Source: Trileptium ribeirensis (taxonomy: Eukaryota; Nematoda; Enoplea; Enoplida; Thoracostomopsidae). From it: 64,000 nucleotides of DNA. The first letter of the stretch is position 1. Each line of letters starts with the position of its first letter. The notes under the pieces are model-generated. The model was given only the letters and a program-made list of their open reading frames with translations, was not told the origin of the DNA and ran no database searches. The stretch lies in contig JASANE010000546.1 of assembly GCA_030248225.1 (NCBI GenBank), forward strand, positions 36,411-100,410, in the 5' to 3' direction. Positions 1-10,707 of this stretch are shown here, piece by piece. Position numbers and translations under genes: made by a program.

Positions 1-3000
1 TGGGAGTCTGCCCTCCCTATAACCTGAATTCCCCGCGAGGGCGTTTCCCCCTGAGACTACCCCTGACGATCTCTCCTTTCCCCCTAGGAACTCTACGCCA
101 TGAGCCCACTTGAGACGGCGTTCGCGTCTGTTTCATGGAATGAACGTTAAAAAGAAATGCTTTTATTGATTTTTGTTTCTAAATAAATGCCTCCATATCG
201 CGATTAGTTTTTGTGTTGTTTCGACAACTTCAAAAGTTCTCACTGCTAGACACACGCGCAGCGCGCTGCCTTCTGCATTATGTAGATACATGCGCATTGC
301 TGGTGACCCCTTGAGATCGGATTCCCTCGAGAGCGAAACACTCACACTCCGACTGGTCAGCTAACTACTCTTAGCGCCGCCTCAGGTGCTAAAAACACAG
401 GAGACGAAAACGTCGCACTGCTTTACCCCCGAAAGTGCTCAACGCCCCCATCACCGAAGGCGCCGCACCTGAACCTCCAGCGCCGAAGCCGGCACCCTCC
501 CCCCAGCTCCCATTTCAGGCAGCCTGCCACTCTGATGCCTCGGACATCGTATATTTTGCCCTTCCGTTTGGTTTAGTCTTGAGCAAAACCAGATCTATTA
601 CTTTAGCAATATCTCTCCATCGTAATTACTGTGTCCGCGAGTTTTCGAAGGCGATGAAGGGAGCGTATGCTTAAGATGGAGTAAATTTGGTTTCGGGGAG
701 GAAGTTCACACCCTCCAAGCCTTCCGGATGGCAACCCCCTTCGTGATAACTCAGTGGTAATATCACATATCTCGGGAGGGGGGTGCGGAGCCTGCAGAGG
801 TTAGTTTGCCTTGAGGGGTAGTCCCACCCTAATAGTGTGTAACTCCTATCATTACCTGTGGCTCAAAGTAATTTTGCGGACGTAATACCGTTGAAATTTG
901 CGGAGATTTGACTTTTAGATACAAAGCTAGCTACTACAAATCATGCAAGAAGCCAAAAAAGTAGTCATGCGAGATATACTGCTTAGTGTAGTGCCCAGGC
1001 CGGTGCTTGTGACTATTCTGATTTGTGAGCACAGCCCAGCTAATAGCTTTCATATTAAAAGGGTCTGGCGCAACTCGTAAAATGTCACAACAGCTGGGTC
1101 AGGCTTGCCAAGAAGAACGTTACGGCTGGGGCGGGCTGTGACAAATTCCGGCCCTAGTGCACACACCTTAAAGTAAATGACGCATTAAAGCACTCATGAC
1201 CTCAGAGTCGTTTGAGGCCCGAGTTGCAGAGCGACACGACGCGTCCACGGGTGGGGAAAAGGGAACGGCTTTCAGCATGAATGTTAGCTACGAATAAGGC
1301 CATTGGCCCAATAAGCAGTCGCGGACCAAGCAAAGTCAGATCCCGAGGGTGCAGCTGGGTTGTAGGGTTGCGCCTACTTCTCTATAAAATGGTTGCATAA
1401 ACCCAGCGACGGCTCTGTGTCAAGGAGAGTAAAGACCGCTTCAGGCCTGATCTACTTGATGGTTGACAAACTACATTAAAAAGTCAATCCTTTCAAATCA
1501 AATCCAGCTCTGCGACTGCTAGTATCTAGACTTAAATTTGTGAAATCCAGCTGTTTTATAATCGGCGGATTCTAGCAACTTACCTATAACTTCCCATCAG
1601 ACCTTTTAAAATATATTAGGTTGATAAAGATCGGTCGGTCCTAGAAGCCAGATAAGGATGCTATGTAAAATACTCGTGATTTTTACGCGATCAACGATTG
1701 GACGGTCGCAAACAAGGCAACAAATACCCTGAAACATCACACTGTTCATTTTATCGTTCCGGCTATAAGCACCAATGCAGTTATCGGCATTATTTTTCAA
1801 ATAAAGTAAACCCCGTTTGTTGGCTATTTATAAATTTTATGTTTAACTAGTATCTTCAATATATGATATTGACTAGTGATTATTTTTAAAGTCTCCAATC
1901 TTCCAAACCACACCGATGCCCGTTATTCAATACCAGGTAAGATTTTGACCAACTTGGCAAACAAACCTTTAAATAAAATGTGTATTTTACATCGTTGCTT
2001 TCAAAAAATACTTCGGGTTGGCAAACTGAAACTGGCCAAATTTAGACTTTACGCTTAAGGCGGCACCAGTTTACCTGCGGTATTAAGGTACATTTAAAAT
2101 ATACAATTTGAAAAACAAATTATAAAAGCTATCATTAATGTGGGCTACCAGTATTTTAGAAACTACATACAATTCAACCTACACAGCTGGTAAATAAACT
2201 GAAAACCCGAGATATTATATTTCCGTAGTGCGTCTCAGGGGCGTAGCTTAACCACACCTGACGAACTTATAACTATGGTTTTTGGCGAACTTTTTTGGCA
2301 CCAGGAGGTGGGCGATAAATAACGCTTAGGGGTCCCACCCTTAGACATGCAGTACCCCGTAGCGATGGATAGTTATGCACTGCATGTAGATTCTGATCAC
2401 CTTTCCGCACATTGCTGCTTGATGATGGGAAGTTTTGCTAGTGACTAAAGACCGTGAACTTTTGTTACAGAAATTCTTTTTGTAGCAGTATAATAGCATA
2501 GCACAATACAGTCCATTGTCACTTTTAGGGTTCGCAAGTTTTCATAGAATACCTATATTTAACATGGGCCAAATGTTTTTATAGCATTGTTGTGGGCCTA
2601 AAATGGAACCATAAACAAAAAGAGAGTTCTGTTGTCAGCAACATTTGTTCACGGAAGCAATTAGGGCCGTTAAGCATGGCTTCAGCTCTCGTTAAATTCG
2701 TAACGTAAGACACTGGGAACCAATCAAACATTCACTTTGTTCCGCAATTATGGGACCCACACGCTCTGATAATAAATGTAATATATATAGTGTAAACAAC
2801 GAAAGTTTCATATCACTCAAATTAACAAATTATTTATAATTTGGAGTCCTATTTACAAAATTGACAACAGCTGTGCGTTTATGAGTTTGAAAATCGTTCG
2901 AAACGTTGTATTTGAACATTTTGAACTATCTTTGCATTATATTTTGTTTCAAACATTTACGTTTTAGCAATCCAAAGCGTCTTAATTTCAAATGTCAGTT

Positions 3001-4436
3001 GCTTTGTGTAACGATGTGTTGCCTTGGGAACAAGTTCCCTCGTGTGAAACTGGGGGACGTATTAAGTTGTAAACCCCAAGCACGGCGAGCCGAAGCTTTT
3101 AACTTCACTCCACATGGGGGAATCTGTTTTTTATAAAATGTAGTGGAAACCTAAACGTAGTTGCGTCATCTTTGTGTTTATACAGTGTGTTATGTTTGTA
3201 GAACGTGTTGTTTACCTGTGTGTTGTAGTACAGAGCATATATTATACAAACACGTGTGAATTTATTTACTGTTTGTGTTTTTAAGAATTATATAAGTATG
3301 ATATAGAAAATATGTATAATGGTGGTGTGACGTTTATATATTATATTTTGTGCCGTGTGTATAAAAATCGTAAACGATTTGCTGTTTTGAAAATAGCAAA
3401 GTTCTCAGCATGTTGTATCCATAGCAGAAATTCATACAACTCCGGTCAGGTGGGATGGTTTGGGCATATGCGGATTTTATGCCAAATGCCATAGGGGACT
3501 CTGTAGATTATCTATACCAAATTTGGCTTCATTTGGCCCACTCTTTAAGGATTTACGAATCTCATCCCCTAGATCATTTCTGGTAATAACAATTTATTTA
3601 GTTCTTGGAAATTATATCTTTAAGAGAGTTTTACAACAACTTATAATTTTACAATTTCTGTACCGGAGTTATAATTTGCTTACTTATCCAATTTGAGTCT
3701 AGCGCCTGGGTGCCTTAACTGTTACACTTACATTAGCGGATATAAGTGTGTTTCTGACGAATTTTCTTGAAAATCTTAAATTTTGTTTTGATTTAGGGAT
3801 TCCAAGAATTTCATAACACGGGGTTTCCTAACGCAAAAATTAAAATTTATGTTAGAGAGCGAATTTTACAATCCTAAGAATTCGTAACCCGGTTGGCAGC
3901 AATTCTATTAAAAATTAACTGGTTAGAAAGATTATTTCAGAACTAGGTTTCTTTTGAGTTCCAAGAAATCGGGATTAGAAAGTTTATTTAAACGGTTGCG
4001 CAGTTAGATCAGAGCCTCAGTCGGCCTCAGAAACTGCGCAATCAAGGTGGGTACGGTTCAGCCGTTTATTTGTTAAAGTGTGTAAAGTTTGTAGTTTGTT
4101 ATAGTGCGTGAAATAAACTGTCTGAATTATTAGTGTTACACATTAAGGCCTTAGGAATAAGCTCATAAAATACACAGCCCTTGGTGCTTGTATTGGTGTA
4201 TCTCGTAGTAACCTGCTGTTAGTTTGTGTGTAATCTACGGTGGGACTAAATACCCAAGGACTACGTAGGCTACACTTGGGCTTCGTGTGCATATAAAATA
4301 TTCTAAAAACGAAAAGTATTTCTTTCGTCGAATCCGCTTTCTCCTACCCACAACCAGAAAAGTTTATTTCATGAATCATTAGTAGAATAGATATATTCGC
4401 GCACTTGTAACGCACACGCGCTGATTCCGTAAACAG
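1..4436. other. No recognisable gene (flanking non-coding DNA)
   Basis: I see no convincing coding region, RNA gene or transposon end here. Open frames are all under 80 codons and lack family resemblance. 360-560 is locally GC-rich and 2750-3700 is AT-rich. A pyrimidine tract ending in CCCCCTAG near position 90 followed by about 20 open codons could be a 3' splice site but nothing else supports an exon. Confidence 0.5.
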
Positions 4437-4704
4437 TCTATCGGTGAAGCGAACAAACGCCACGTCAGCAGCTAGAACACTCTGGAAGACTCATGAGGAC
4501 TATAAAAGCTGTTGGCGTTCAGACTGAGAAGAGCGTTTTCCTTTTTCACTGGGTGTAAACTTTATTGTTGGTTTCGCTATTCAAAAAAGAGTTCCGTTTT
4601 TGGCTCTGTTGGTTTAGCCTCGCAATATATATTTAACTTTTCACACACTTATCAGCATCATTCTCACACTTATCAGCATTAATTGCATTCAGGTTTATAT
4701 AATT

Positions 4705-5656
4705 ATGTCTGTTAGTAATATTAATGATCAATTTGTGAATGATGGTGCTGAATTTGGAGACTCCAGCCGCAAGTCTCTTCGGTCATCCGCGCCAGAATCT
4801 ACGCCTGATATATTGTGCTACAACCCAAGCTGTACCACAAAAATAATCAACACTGAATATGGTGATCCTGCCATTCCATGTTCATTCTGCGAAAGGACAT
4901 TTCACAAAAAGTGCGCCGGGATATCTTCTCAAACAGCAGCTGATCTTCTGAAGCCAAACACTCAGGTTATGTGGAACTGTAGTCATTGTAGCCCTAAGGT
5001 TCAGAACTTACTTAAAGGTGTCCAGATGAACCATGCAAAAATTGAAGCACTTACTAAACGTGTTGAAAAGCTGGAAACTACACAATCGCAGTGTGCAAAC
5101 AACGGTATAACTGGTATTCATGTAGTCTCGGAAATGCGTGAAATTGAACTGCGTAAGCCTAATATCATGCTATTTATCTTCCTGAGCCAGATAGCACGGA
5201 TCCCCAGGCTCGCAAAGATATGGATAAATGGATAAAACTAAAGTTCTGAATCTTGTGGATACAATGAAACTTTGCTCTTCTAATACTAATATAAAGTATT
5301 TGGTACGTATAGGCAAAAAAAATGATGTTACTAATAATGGAGAAGTTAAGCCACGGCCACTCAAAGTCGTGTTTGAATCTGAAGTTGAGAAACGACTCGT
5401 ACTGCAAAATGCAAAATACTTAAATGGATCTGAGTTCCATAACGTGTCAGTAAAGCCTGATCTAACGAAATTCCAGTTTGAGGCAGACCGCAAGGTCCGA
5501 GAAGAAGTGAAAGCAGAAATCAATAAAGGTAAATTTGCTACTATACGTGGCGGTCGATTGTCACGCAGAAAACGGCTTGAATCTGGTGGAGTAACCGTGA
5601 CCCCTTTAGGCGTAACCAGCGTTCCAGTAGCTCATCAGACCCCATCCACCCACTAG
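4705..5656 (+). pseudogene. LINE ORF1 with PHD finger, frameshifted
   Basis: The first part (4705-5235) has a Ser-rich leader, then a PHD-type zinc finger with Cys/His pairs spanning about residues 39-94 (motifs CYNPSC, CSFCERTFHKKC, WNCSHC), followed by a short coiled coil (about 105-127). The second part (5228-5656) continues the same protein in another frame, with an RNA-binding-like fold region and a basic segment (GGRLSRRKRLESGG). At least two indels between about 5170 and 5245 separate the parts. ORF1 proteins of this class bind the element RNA; this copy cannot make a full protein. Confidence 0.8.
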
Positions 5657-5694
5657 AATGTTCAGCCACCGCTTCTAAGAACAATCTTGACTAT

Positions 5695-7077
5695 ATGTTA
5701 TCTTGTAATACTAATAATGTTTTATTTTGTAATACGAACACTGCTTTATGTACCAATACGAACAATGCTATATGTTGTAATACGAGTACTGTTAATAATT
5801 CTTATAATGCGAACAATATTACGTTTTGTAACGTGAGCAATGTCGGATCGGTAGTTAAACTGCTTACGTCTTCGAACTTGAACAATAGAAATTGCGATAC
5901 TTTGCATCATTGTAGCGTTAACACTAGATCTGTCTTTAAACATAAACGCTATTCAAGTACTCTTTTGAATTGTTTGTCCCTAAATGCCAGGAGTCTAGTC
6001 AACAAAATTCATTTGTTACGCCAGTTAACATTGAGTTATAATTATGATGTTATATTCATAACCGAGTCGTGGGGTCGTGCCTCAGTACTAGATGGTGAGT
6101 TCAGTATTGACGGGTAGGATACCTTTAGATCAGATATAAAACACTCTACTGGTGGTGGGGTACTCATCTATGTCAATACTTACTTGAATGCAACATTGTT
6201 TGACCTGGGCCCCATAGAATATGACGACATAGTTGCACGTTTAGTTGTTTCAAACAAGACAGTGCTAGTATGTGCTTATCGCTCTCCCAGCAACAGTCTA
6301 CAACAAAACGACGCACTCTATGCAAAAATAGACTACGTCTGTTGCACCGTCGCTACCCATATTGTTATTGCGGGTGATTTTAACTATGCTGAAGTCGACT
6401 GGGATAATGATTTGTGGCCGAGTTCTGCTGATAGTTTTATAGAATGCATCAAATCAAATAATTTAAATCAATTCGTTTATAGCCCAACCAGCAACACTGC
6501 CATACTCGACCTAGTTCTATCAAACGAACCACACTGTATAGATGAACTGGAAACTTTTCCTCCTCTTGGGGCATCTGATCATTTGTGTTTGGTTTTCACC
6601 ATCCGGCTTAAAACAATCTTACAACGTGCACCAAATTTACATAACAATATCAACATCTGGAGAGCTGATTGGAAACGTATTAATACATCAATTCAGTGTG
6701 CCCTGGAACAACATTCCACAGATCAAAACGAGTCAACAGCAACGAATGTTACCGCAGATTGGAATTTTCTCAAAATATCAGCAATGAATGCACTTACCAC
6801 ACACAGTCCAGTAAGACTCAAACGTAATCAAGGCCCTCCCTGGGCAAATCGTGGAGCCCATAATGCTCATCGTATGATGAAAAATGCATACCGCGCATGG
6901 AGCCGCTCATATACGGCCCGATCTTATGATATTTACCTGGTCACAAAACAATACTTCGAATACATATGCAACAGATCCGTTTGGCTGTTCGAGCGCAACC
7001 TTGTTCATAACTTGAAAACCAATCCAAAGTCCTTTTGGGCCTACATCAACAGAAAAACTCGTCCAAGCCTAAGATAG
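5695..7077 (+). pseudogene. LINE ORF2 N-terminal part, APE-type endonuclease, interrupted
   Basis: The frame begins with a low-complexity Asn/Thr/Cys-rich stretch and then shows the apurinic-endonuclease-like fold used by LINEs to nick target DNA: LSLNARSL near the start, FITESWG, then after an in-frame TAG at 6115-6117 GGGVLIY, IAGDFNYAEVDW and the terminal ASDHLCLVF (the catalytic SDH). The stop at 6117 splits the domain into 5695-6117 and 6184-7077. After the endonuclease the connector region is present to about 7075, but the reverse transcriptase is missing. No function is expected. Confidence 0.85.
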
Positions 7078-7140
7078 GTCCTTTGAAAATCGACAGCGAC
7101 CTAGTCACTTCCGACATAGATTGTGCTGAGCATTTAACCA

Positions 7141-7660
7141 ACTTTCCCCCCCCTTTTCCTTGCCGGCCGGGGCCCTTCCCCCCCCCCCCTTCCTTCGAGC
7201 CCCCTCTAATTCCAAAAAAAAAACTAAATTTCCCCCCCCCGGCCCGATACGGAACTACTGCCCAAAACTTGCCTTTCTCCCCCCCCCCTCTCTTTTTTCC
7301 CCTCCCCCTTCGATCCCCCCTTTCTTCCCCCCTCCCCCCCCAACCCACCCGGACCCTCCCCTTTCTCCCCACCCACCCCTCCCCTCTACGTCCACCCATA
7401 CAAAAAAAACCAAACAATCCCATACGCAAAAAAAAAAATTTTCCTCCCCCCTTCCGTCCCCCTTTCTTTCTGCCTCCCCCGACACCCCCTCCTCCAGAAT
7501 AAAAACACTTCACAAAAAATTTACAACGCAAACCTCCCCTTTATTTTATTAAGAAGCTCCTCCCCCCCCCCCCCAACTCCCCCCCTCCCAACCAACCTGC
7601 CAATTAGGAAATTGCACTGATAAAAAAAAAAAAAAAAAAACCCCCCCCCCCACCGGTGGG
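7141..7660. repeat. C/T-rich low-complexity tract, possible assembly artefact
   Basis: Roughly 500 bases made of long C runs, T runs and A runs, ending in about 20 A followed by about 12 C. It begins abruptly inside the LINE connector region. The open frames across it are composition artefacts (Pro-rich one way, Gly-rich the other). It may be a genuine pyrimidine tract or low-quality gap fill. Confidence 0.6.
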
Positions 7661-8099
7661 CGGTGGTGGTGGTGAGTTATATGTTGGGGATTGCTATTAT
7701 TTATATGTATAGGTATATATGTCTAGCATACATGTATAAATATATGAACTTTAAATATATATAGATATATATATAAAGATATATGCAAATAAATACATAC
7801 ACACATAAACATACGTATAACTTTAAATTGATCTGAGATAGATGTTGGCTTGCTATACGTATACTTATGTACACAGAAATACATGTATTTAATGTATATA
7901 TAGCATACATGTATGTATATTGCAAGTATGGTGACAGATACAAACGTTTCGGCCGTACCAAGGGCCTCATCAGGCGGCTGTAGGCTACCGCTACGTTTTT
8001 TCTTTATTGAAAAAATTACATAATAATACAGATAAAGTATAATATACACACACAACATATACAGCAAAATATAAATGTTAACATATATAATATCTTCAT
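7661..8099. repeat. AT-rich microsatellite-like region
   Basis: Dominated by TATATA, ATACATGTAT and related words. The phrase AGCATACATGTAT occurs twice (about 7727 and 7903). Apart from the ribozyme-like motif near 7930-7990 I see no gene. Confidence 0.6.
7930..7990 (-). ncRNA. Hammerhead-ribozyme-like core, copy 1
   Basis: On the minus strand CTGATGA (7967-7973) is followed by a stem (GGCCC, loop, CGGCC with a GU/GC-rich helix), then GAAAC and a possible two-base-pair stem III with loop GUUU and A before the expected cleavage point. This is the arrangement of the hammerhead catalytic core. Hammerheads are known in Penelope-like elements and retrozymes. Stem I is only partly convincing (CUGU with ACAG), with extra unpaired bases before CUGAUGA, so activity is uncertain. 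Confidence 0.5.
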
Positions 8100-8504
8100 T
8101 TATTCCCTTTTAGCACCATATTGATGCACCAATTGATATTTTCGTCGCCGCGCATGAACTGGGTGGTCGTAGACGAATGCCGTTATGACTACATTGCCTT
8201 CTGTCACCACACATAATATGCAGCCTGGTTCACCCGTCCATCCTCGAAACCCAATGACTTTGTTGAATGTTTTGAAGTGCTCCACCCGATTATCGTGTCG
8301 CTTGAAGTGATCATCGCCGTTGTACACCGTTTCGTAGATATTTGCTTGGTAATCGTTGATGAGACGTGAATTTCCACTGGCAACGTGACCAGTATGACCA
8401 TGTACAAAGTGTTTACTGAAGTGGAGAAACATAAGCGACCGTTCGCAACGAATGAAAGTGTAAACTGATTTAATAAATTGAAATACACTGGTATATATAA
8501 ACAT
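8100..8504 (-). CDS. Unknown 134-aa ORF between two ribozyme-like motifs
   Basis: The reading frame is open for 134 codons. The product has a hydrophobic/aromatic start, a His-rich middle and a basic C-terminus (HARRRKYQLVHQYGAKRE). I recognise no domain. The first ATG (8504) lies inside the second hammerhead-like core (GAA-ATG-TTTATA), which makes that start doubtful; an internal Met at about residue 25 (8432) is an alternative. It is the last frame on the left side of the Maverick-like element, but it could instead belong to a ribozyme-bearing repeat inserted there. It lacks the promoter motif found upstream of the capsid genes. Confidence 0.35.
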   Translation of the reverse strand: MFIYTSVFQFIKSVYTFIRCERSLMFLHFSKHFVHGHTGHVASGNSRLINDYQANIYETVYNGDDHFKRHDNRVEHFKTFNKVIGFRGWTGEPGCILCVVTEGNVVITAFVYDHPVHARRRKYQLVHQYGAKRE

Positions 8505-8575
8505 TTCATCCCTGCCAAAGGAATCATCAGATGGCTTTACACCGTATACACGGTATTGGCTACCATTATGTTTTT
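8490..8575 (-). ncRNA. Hammerhead-ribozyme-like core, copy 2 (degenerate)
   Basis: On the minus strand CTGATGA (8524-8530) is followed by a stem (AUUCC/GGGAU), GAAAU, and stem III AU-GUUU-AU followed by A. Relative to copy 1 the stem III pair C-G is replaced by U-A, a compensatory change. The upstream flank shares words with copy 1 (AAAGAAAAAA, then GGTAGCC), so the two are diverged copies about 560 bp apart. A possible stem I is UAUACC/GGUGUA, separated from CUGAUGA by unpaired bases. Confidence 0.4.
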
Positions 8576-8581
8576 TTCTTT

Positions 8582-8887
8582 TTACTTCAAATCAAACATA
8601 TAACACAACTTAATAATATCATCATAATAATCAACATACAACATAGGGTATGACAATGATAATTCATACAAAGACTGTTTAAAAGTGTTTTCGTTCTTCA
8701 TTATAAATTCCACCGCCTTGATAATTGCTTGTCGTCGTCGTTGAACCTTGAACAAATTTTCTTCCTCTTTCGATCGCCCGTCGATATAGTCGCCTGTTGC
8801 TTCACATTGACGTCGAAACTCATCCACCCGATGTTGCCAATAATCAATATCCTTTTGAAGATAAACGTTGCGCACGTATTGTTCCAT
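8582..8887 (-). CDS. Small charged helical protein of the Maverick-like element
   Basis: About 101 residues from the ATG at 8887 (MEQYVRNV...). The sequence is rich in Glu, Arg, Lys and Tyr with long predicted helices (DIDYWQHRVDEFRRQCEA, then KEEENLFKVQRRRQAIIKAVEF), consistent with a coiled coil, and it ends in a hydrophobic/aromatic segment. It overlaps the end of the membrane-protein gene by about 44 nt. It has no recognised domain and no promoter motif of its own, so it may be read from the upstream transcript, or it may be a frameshifted continuation of that gene. The stop lies just before the second ribozyme-like motif. Confidence 0.5.
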   Translation of the reverse strand: MEQYVRNVYLQKDIDYWQHRVDEFRRQCEATGDYIDGRSKEEENLFKVQRRRQAIIKAVEFIMKNENTFKQSLYELSLSYPMLYVDYYDDIIKLCYMFDLK

Positions 8888-9383
8888 ACGCTTCACGAAT
8901 ATTGATTCCAATGTATCGTTGACGAATCACTTTATCCAAATCATACGTTGCGAGATGTTTCATAAATCTTGCTCCCATATAATGGTTGGTGAACGTATAT
9001 CCTCGATAAATACCAACCGATCGTACCAATATAAGTCCGTGTTGATAAGGTATCGATAAGTTCATAAACAAATGTTCAAATACGTCGAATAGATAAACCA
9101 TCTGTGCGTTCCATTTAAGACCTTTAGGTGGTTTGAGTCGAACGTTGAAGTGTAGATTTGATGATGTTTTATTGATCCATTTAATATCATAACCATTTGC
9201 CGGATCCCATTTTTCGCTTGATCCGGTTGTCCAGTCGTCGAAGCATAGACTTTTCGTACAATTTTCGAGGTTCCACGTGGTAGTAGTATTGCTACGCTTT
9301 ACACTTATGAACAATATAACCGTCTCCACAACAACAGCTACAAATAACATAGCATACAATAGAATAAAACGTTTGTTATCCAT
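8844..9383 (-). CDS. Putative membrane glycoprotein of the Maverick-like element
   Basis: 179 residues. A single strong hydrophobic segment lies at about residues 7-28, preceded by MDNKR, which predicts an N-terminal signal anchor with the rest outside or in the lumen. The remainder has two Cys close together (ENCTKSLCF) and several N-x-S/T sites, including NKTS and NLSI. I recognise no family. The ATG at 9383 lies 31 nt below the A of the promoter-like motif at 9408-9418, matching the spacing at other genes of the element. It directly follows the major capsid gene, so a role in the virion or at membranes is possible, but that is only inferred. Confidence 0.6.
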   Translation of the reverse strand: MDNKRFILLYAMLFVAVVVETVILFISVKRSNTTTTWNLENCTKSLCFDDWTTGSSEKWDPANGYDIKWINKTSSNLHFNVRLKPPKGLKWNAQMVYLFDVFEHLFMNLSIPYQHGLILVRSVGIYRGYTFTNHYMGARFMKHLATYDLDKVIRQRYIGINIREAYGTIRAQRLSSKGY

Positions 9384-9407
9384 GTTTGATTCAACTGCTT
9401 TCTAGAG

Positions 9408-9418
9408 CTATTTAAGAC
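9408..9418 (-). promoter_or_regulatory. Element promoter motif upstream of membrane-protein gene
   Basis: Minus-strand GTCTTAAATAG, a one-base variant of the element consensus, 31 nt upstream of the ATG at 9383. The TAA in it is the stop codon of the capsid gene. Confidence 0.6.
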
Positions 9419-10707
9419 ATTTTATTCCAAAATACTTCTTTATTTGAGTTTATGTTCAATTCAGCTGTAAATTCTCCCATTGCGAAAACCACAATAGCCT
9501 TCTTCAACTCCTCTACAAAATCAATAGAAAGTCTAAGTTGTCCATCTGGTGGGTTTGAAAGATAATTGCAATCACTGCTATGATCTCTGCTCAAATCAAT
9601 ACAAAATATTTGATAACCTGCACCATGTCGAAAGCCAACTTCAGTTAATCCTAAATTCTCTGTTCTACCGTTCAATGCATATAATGTATTATAAAACAAT
9701 CTCATATCATTACCAGCCTTACACGGTAAAGATATATTGCACGGGTATCTATCGTCATTCATAAACACGGTAAAACTATTCATATCTGGTAAACTCAACT
9801 TAAACAAGTTTGATTTTGGTGCACCAGCATATGCCTCTTGTGTTATTCCCCAAATGTATATTCTACGGGGTAATGATCCTTCAAAAATTGTCCAATCCAC
9901 GTTTTGTAATCCTTTATTTACTGAAAGGGTTTGAATCTTGTACCGTATACTAGGAAATTTGACCCCACTACTATTTAAAATTTTATCTTGATATTCCAGA
10001 GCTTGTTTTGTCAGCCTTGCTTTTGGTATATAAAGTTTAAAATCGTTTATTCTAACTAAAAGTTTATTAGCTGGTTCATGCAATAATATCAATGATGGTG
10101 AACTTCGAGTAAATTTAAACTCTAGTCTACTTTTCGGGGGTAAATAAGTCGGTGTTAACTGTGAGTCTGTAATGATGGGAAAGTAAAGTTCACATTTTTG
10201 TGACAATGAAGTCAAAGCATTCCTATAAACTGAGCCTTCGTTATCTTGTAGATCATCAAACATGTACGTCTGATCTGGTTTATAGAGACACCCTGCTAAA
10301 TATTGTTTTCTTTGCTCTTCACTCATATGTAGCATGTACAGCACATAAGTCATCCAAGGGTAATGCTTTTGGTTAAAGGTTATTGGTTCTCCATTAATTT
10401 TCATTTCAACTGAAGAAAAAAGTGCGTAGCCAAACATATTGCATGGTGTAAATTTAAGATTTGCCTCTTTAATCTCTTTGCCATCACCCTTTATAATTTG
10501 AAATTCAATATATGCAAAAATTTCTGATATATCAACTAAATCAAAAGCACTTTCACCAATTTTAAAACGAAACGAATCATCCGTATCTATGCTTGGTAAC
10601 GTTGTTTCACATGCGACTTCCACCAGCTGTGTCGAGATGATCGATTGCTGAACGGGGTATTGATTCCCCTGCCAGTTAAGTTTTTCGACGCCGCATTCGT
10701 TTGCCAT
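9412..10707 (-). CDS. Major capsid (hexon-like) protein of Maverick/adintovirus type
   Basis: 431 residues. It resembles the family annotated in animal genomes as F54H12.2-like, which sits next to integrase F54H12.3 in the C. elegans Polinton and is regarded as the double jelly-roll major capsid protein. The frame is complete and unbroken from ATG 10707 to TAA 9412. In virions such proteins form the trimeric capsomers of an icosahedral shell. No membrane segment or zinc motif is seen. The start is supported by the promoter motif at 10732-10744, 32 nt upstream, and by the gene start overlapping the tail of the small basic gene. The intact frame in a host chromosome suggests a recent insertion or continuing function. 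I identify it by resemblance and context, not by alignment. Confidence 0.8.
   Translation of the reverse strand: MANECGVEKLNWQGNQYPVQQSIISTQLVEVACETTLPSIDTDDSFRFKIGESAFDLVDISEIFAYIEFQIIKGDGKEIKEANLKFTPCNMFGYALFSSVEMKINGEPITFNQKHYPWMTYVLYMLHMSEEQRKQYLAGCLYKPDQTYMFDDLQDNEGSVYRNALTSLSQKCELYFPIITDSQLTPTYLPPKSRLEFKFTRSSPSLILLHEPANKLLVRINDFKLYIPKARLTKQALEYQDKILNSSGVKFPSIRYKIQTLSVNKGLQNVDWTIFEGSLPRRIYIWGITQEAYAGAPKSNLFKLSLPDMNSFTVFMNDDRYPCNISLPCKAGNDMRLFYNTLYALNGRTENLGLTEVGFRHGAGYQIFCIDLSRDHSSDCNYLSNPPDGQLRLSIDFVEELKKAIVVFAMGEFTAELNINSNKEVFWNKMS

Larger units (their letters stand above)
4705..7110 (+). mobile_element. Degenerate non-LTR retrotransposon (LINE), CR1/L2-like, 3' truncated
   Basis: Two consecutive coding blocks show LINE organisation: an ORF1 with PHD finger and coiled coil, followed by an apurinic-endonuclease-like ORF2 start. 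PHD-finger ORF1 proteins are known in CR1-type LINEs, which is the basis of the family guess. Frameshifts and a stop break both ORFs, and no reverse transcriptase domain follows, because the similarity ends where the C-rich tract begins near 7140. It is therefore a dead copy. The 5' UTR probably lies in 4440-4704, where I see no defined start. Confidence 0.85.

Noticed and set aside
61..150. Possible terminal exon after CCCCCTAG
   Set aside because: About 20 open codons only, no homology and no neighbouring exon; not enough to call.
4501..4530. TATAAAAG with TCAGACT as a LINE promoter
   Set aside because: The start-like site is only about 20 nt from the TATA word, too close for a normal TATA promoter.
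7046..7552. Long Pro-rich and Gly-rich open frames
   Set aside because: They come from the C/T-rich tract; homopolymers leave all frames open. No protein resemblance.
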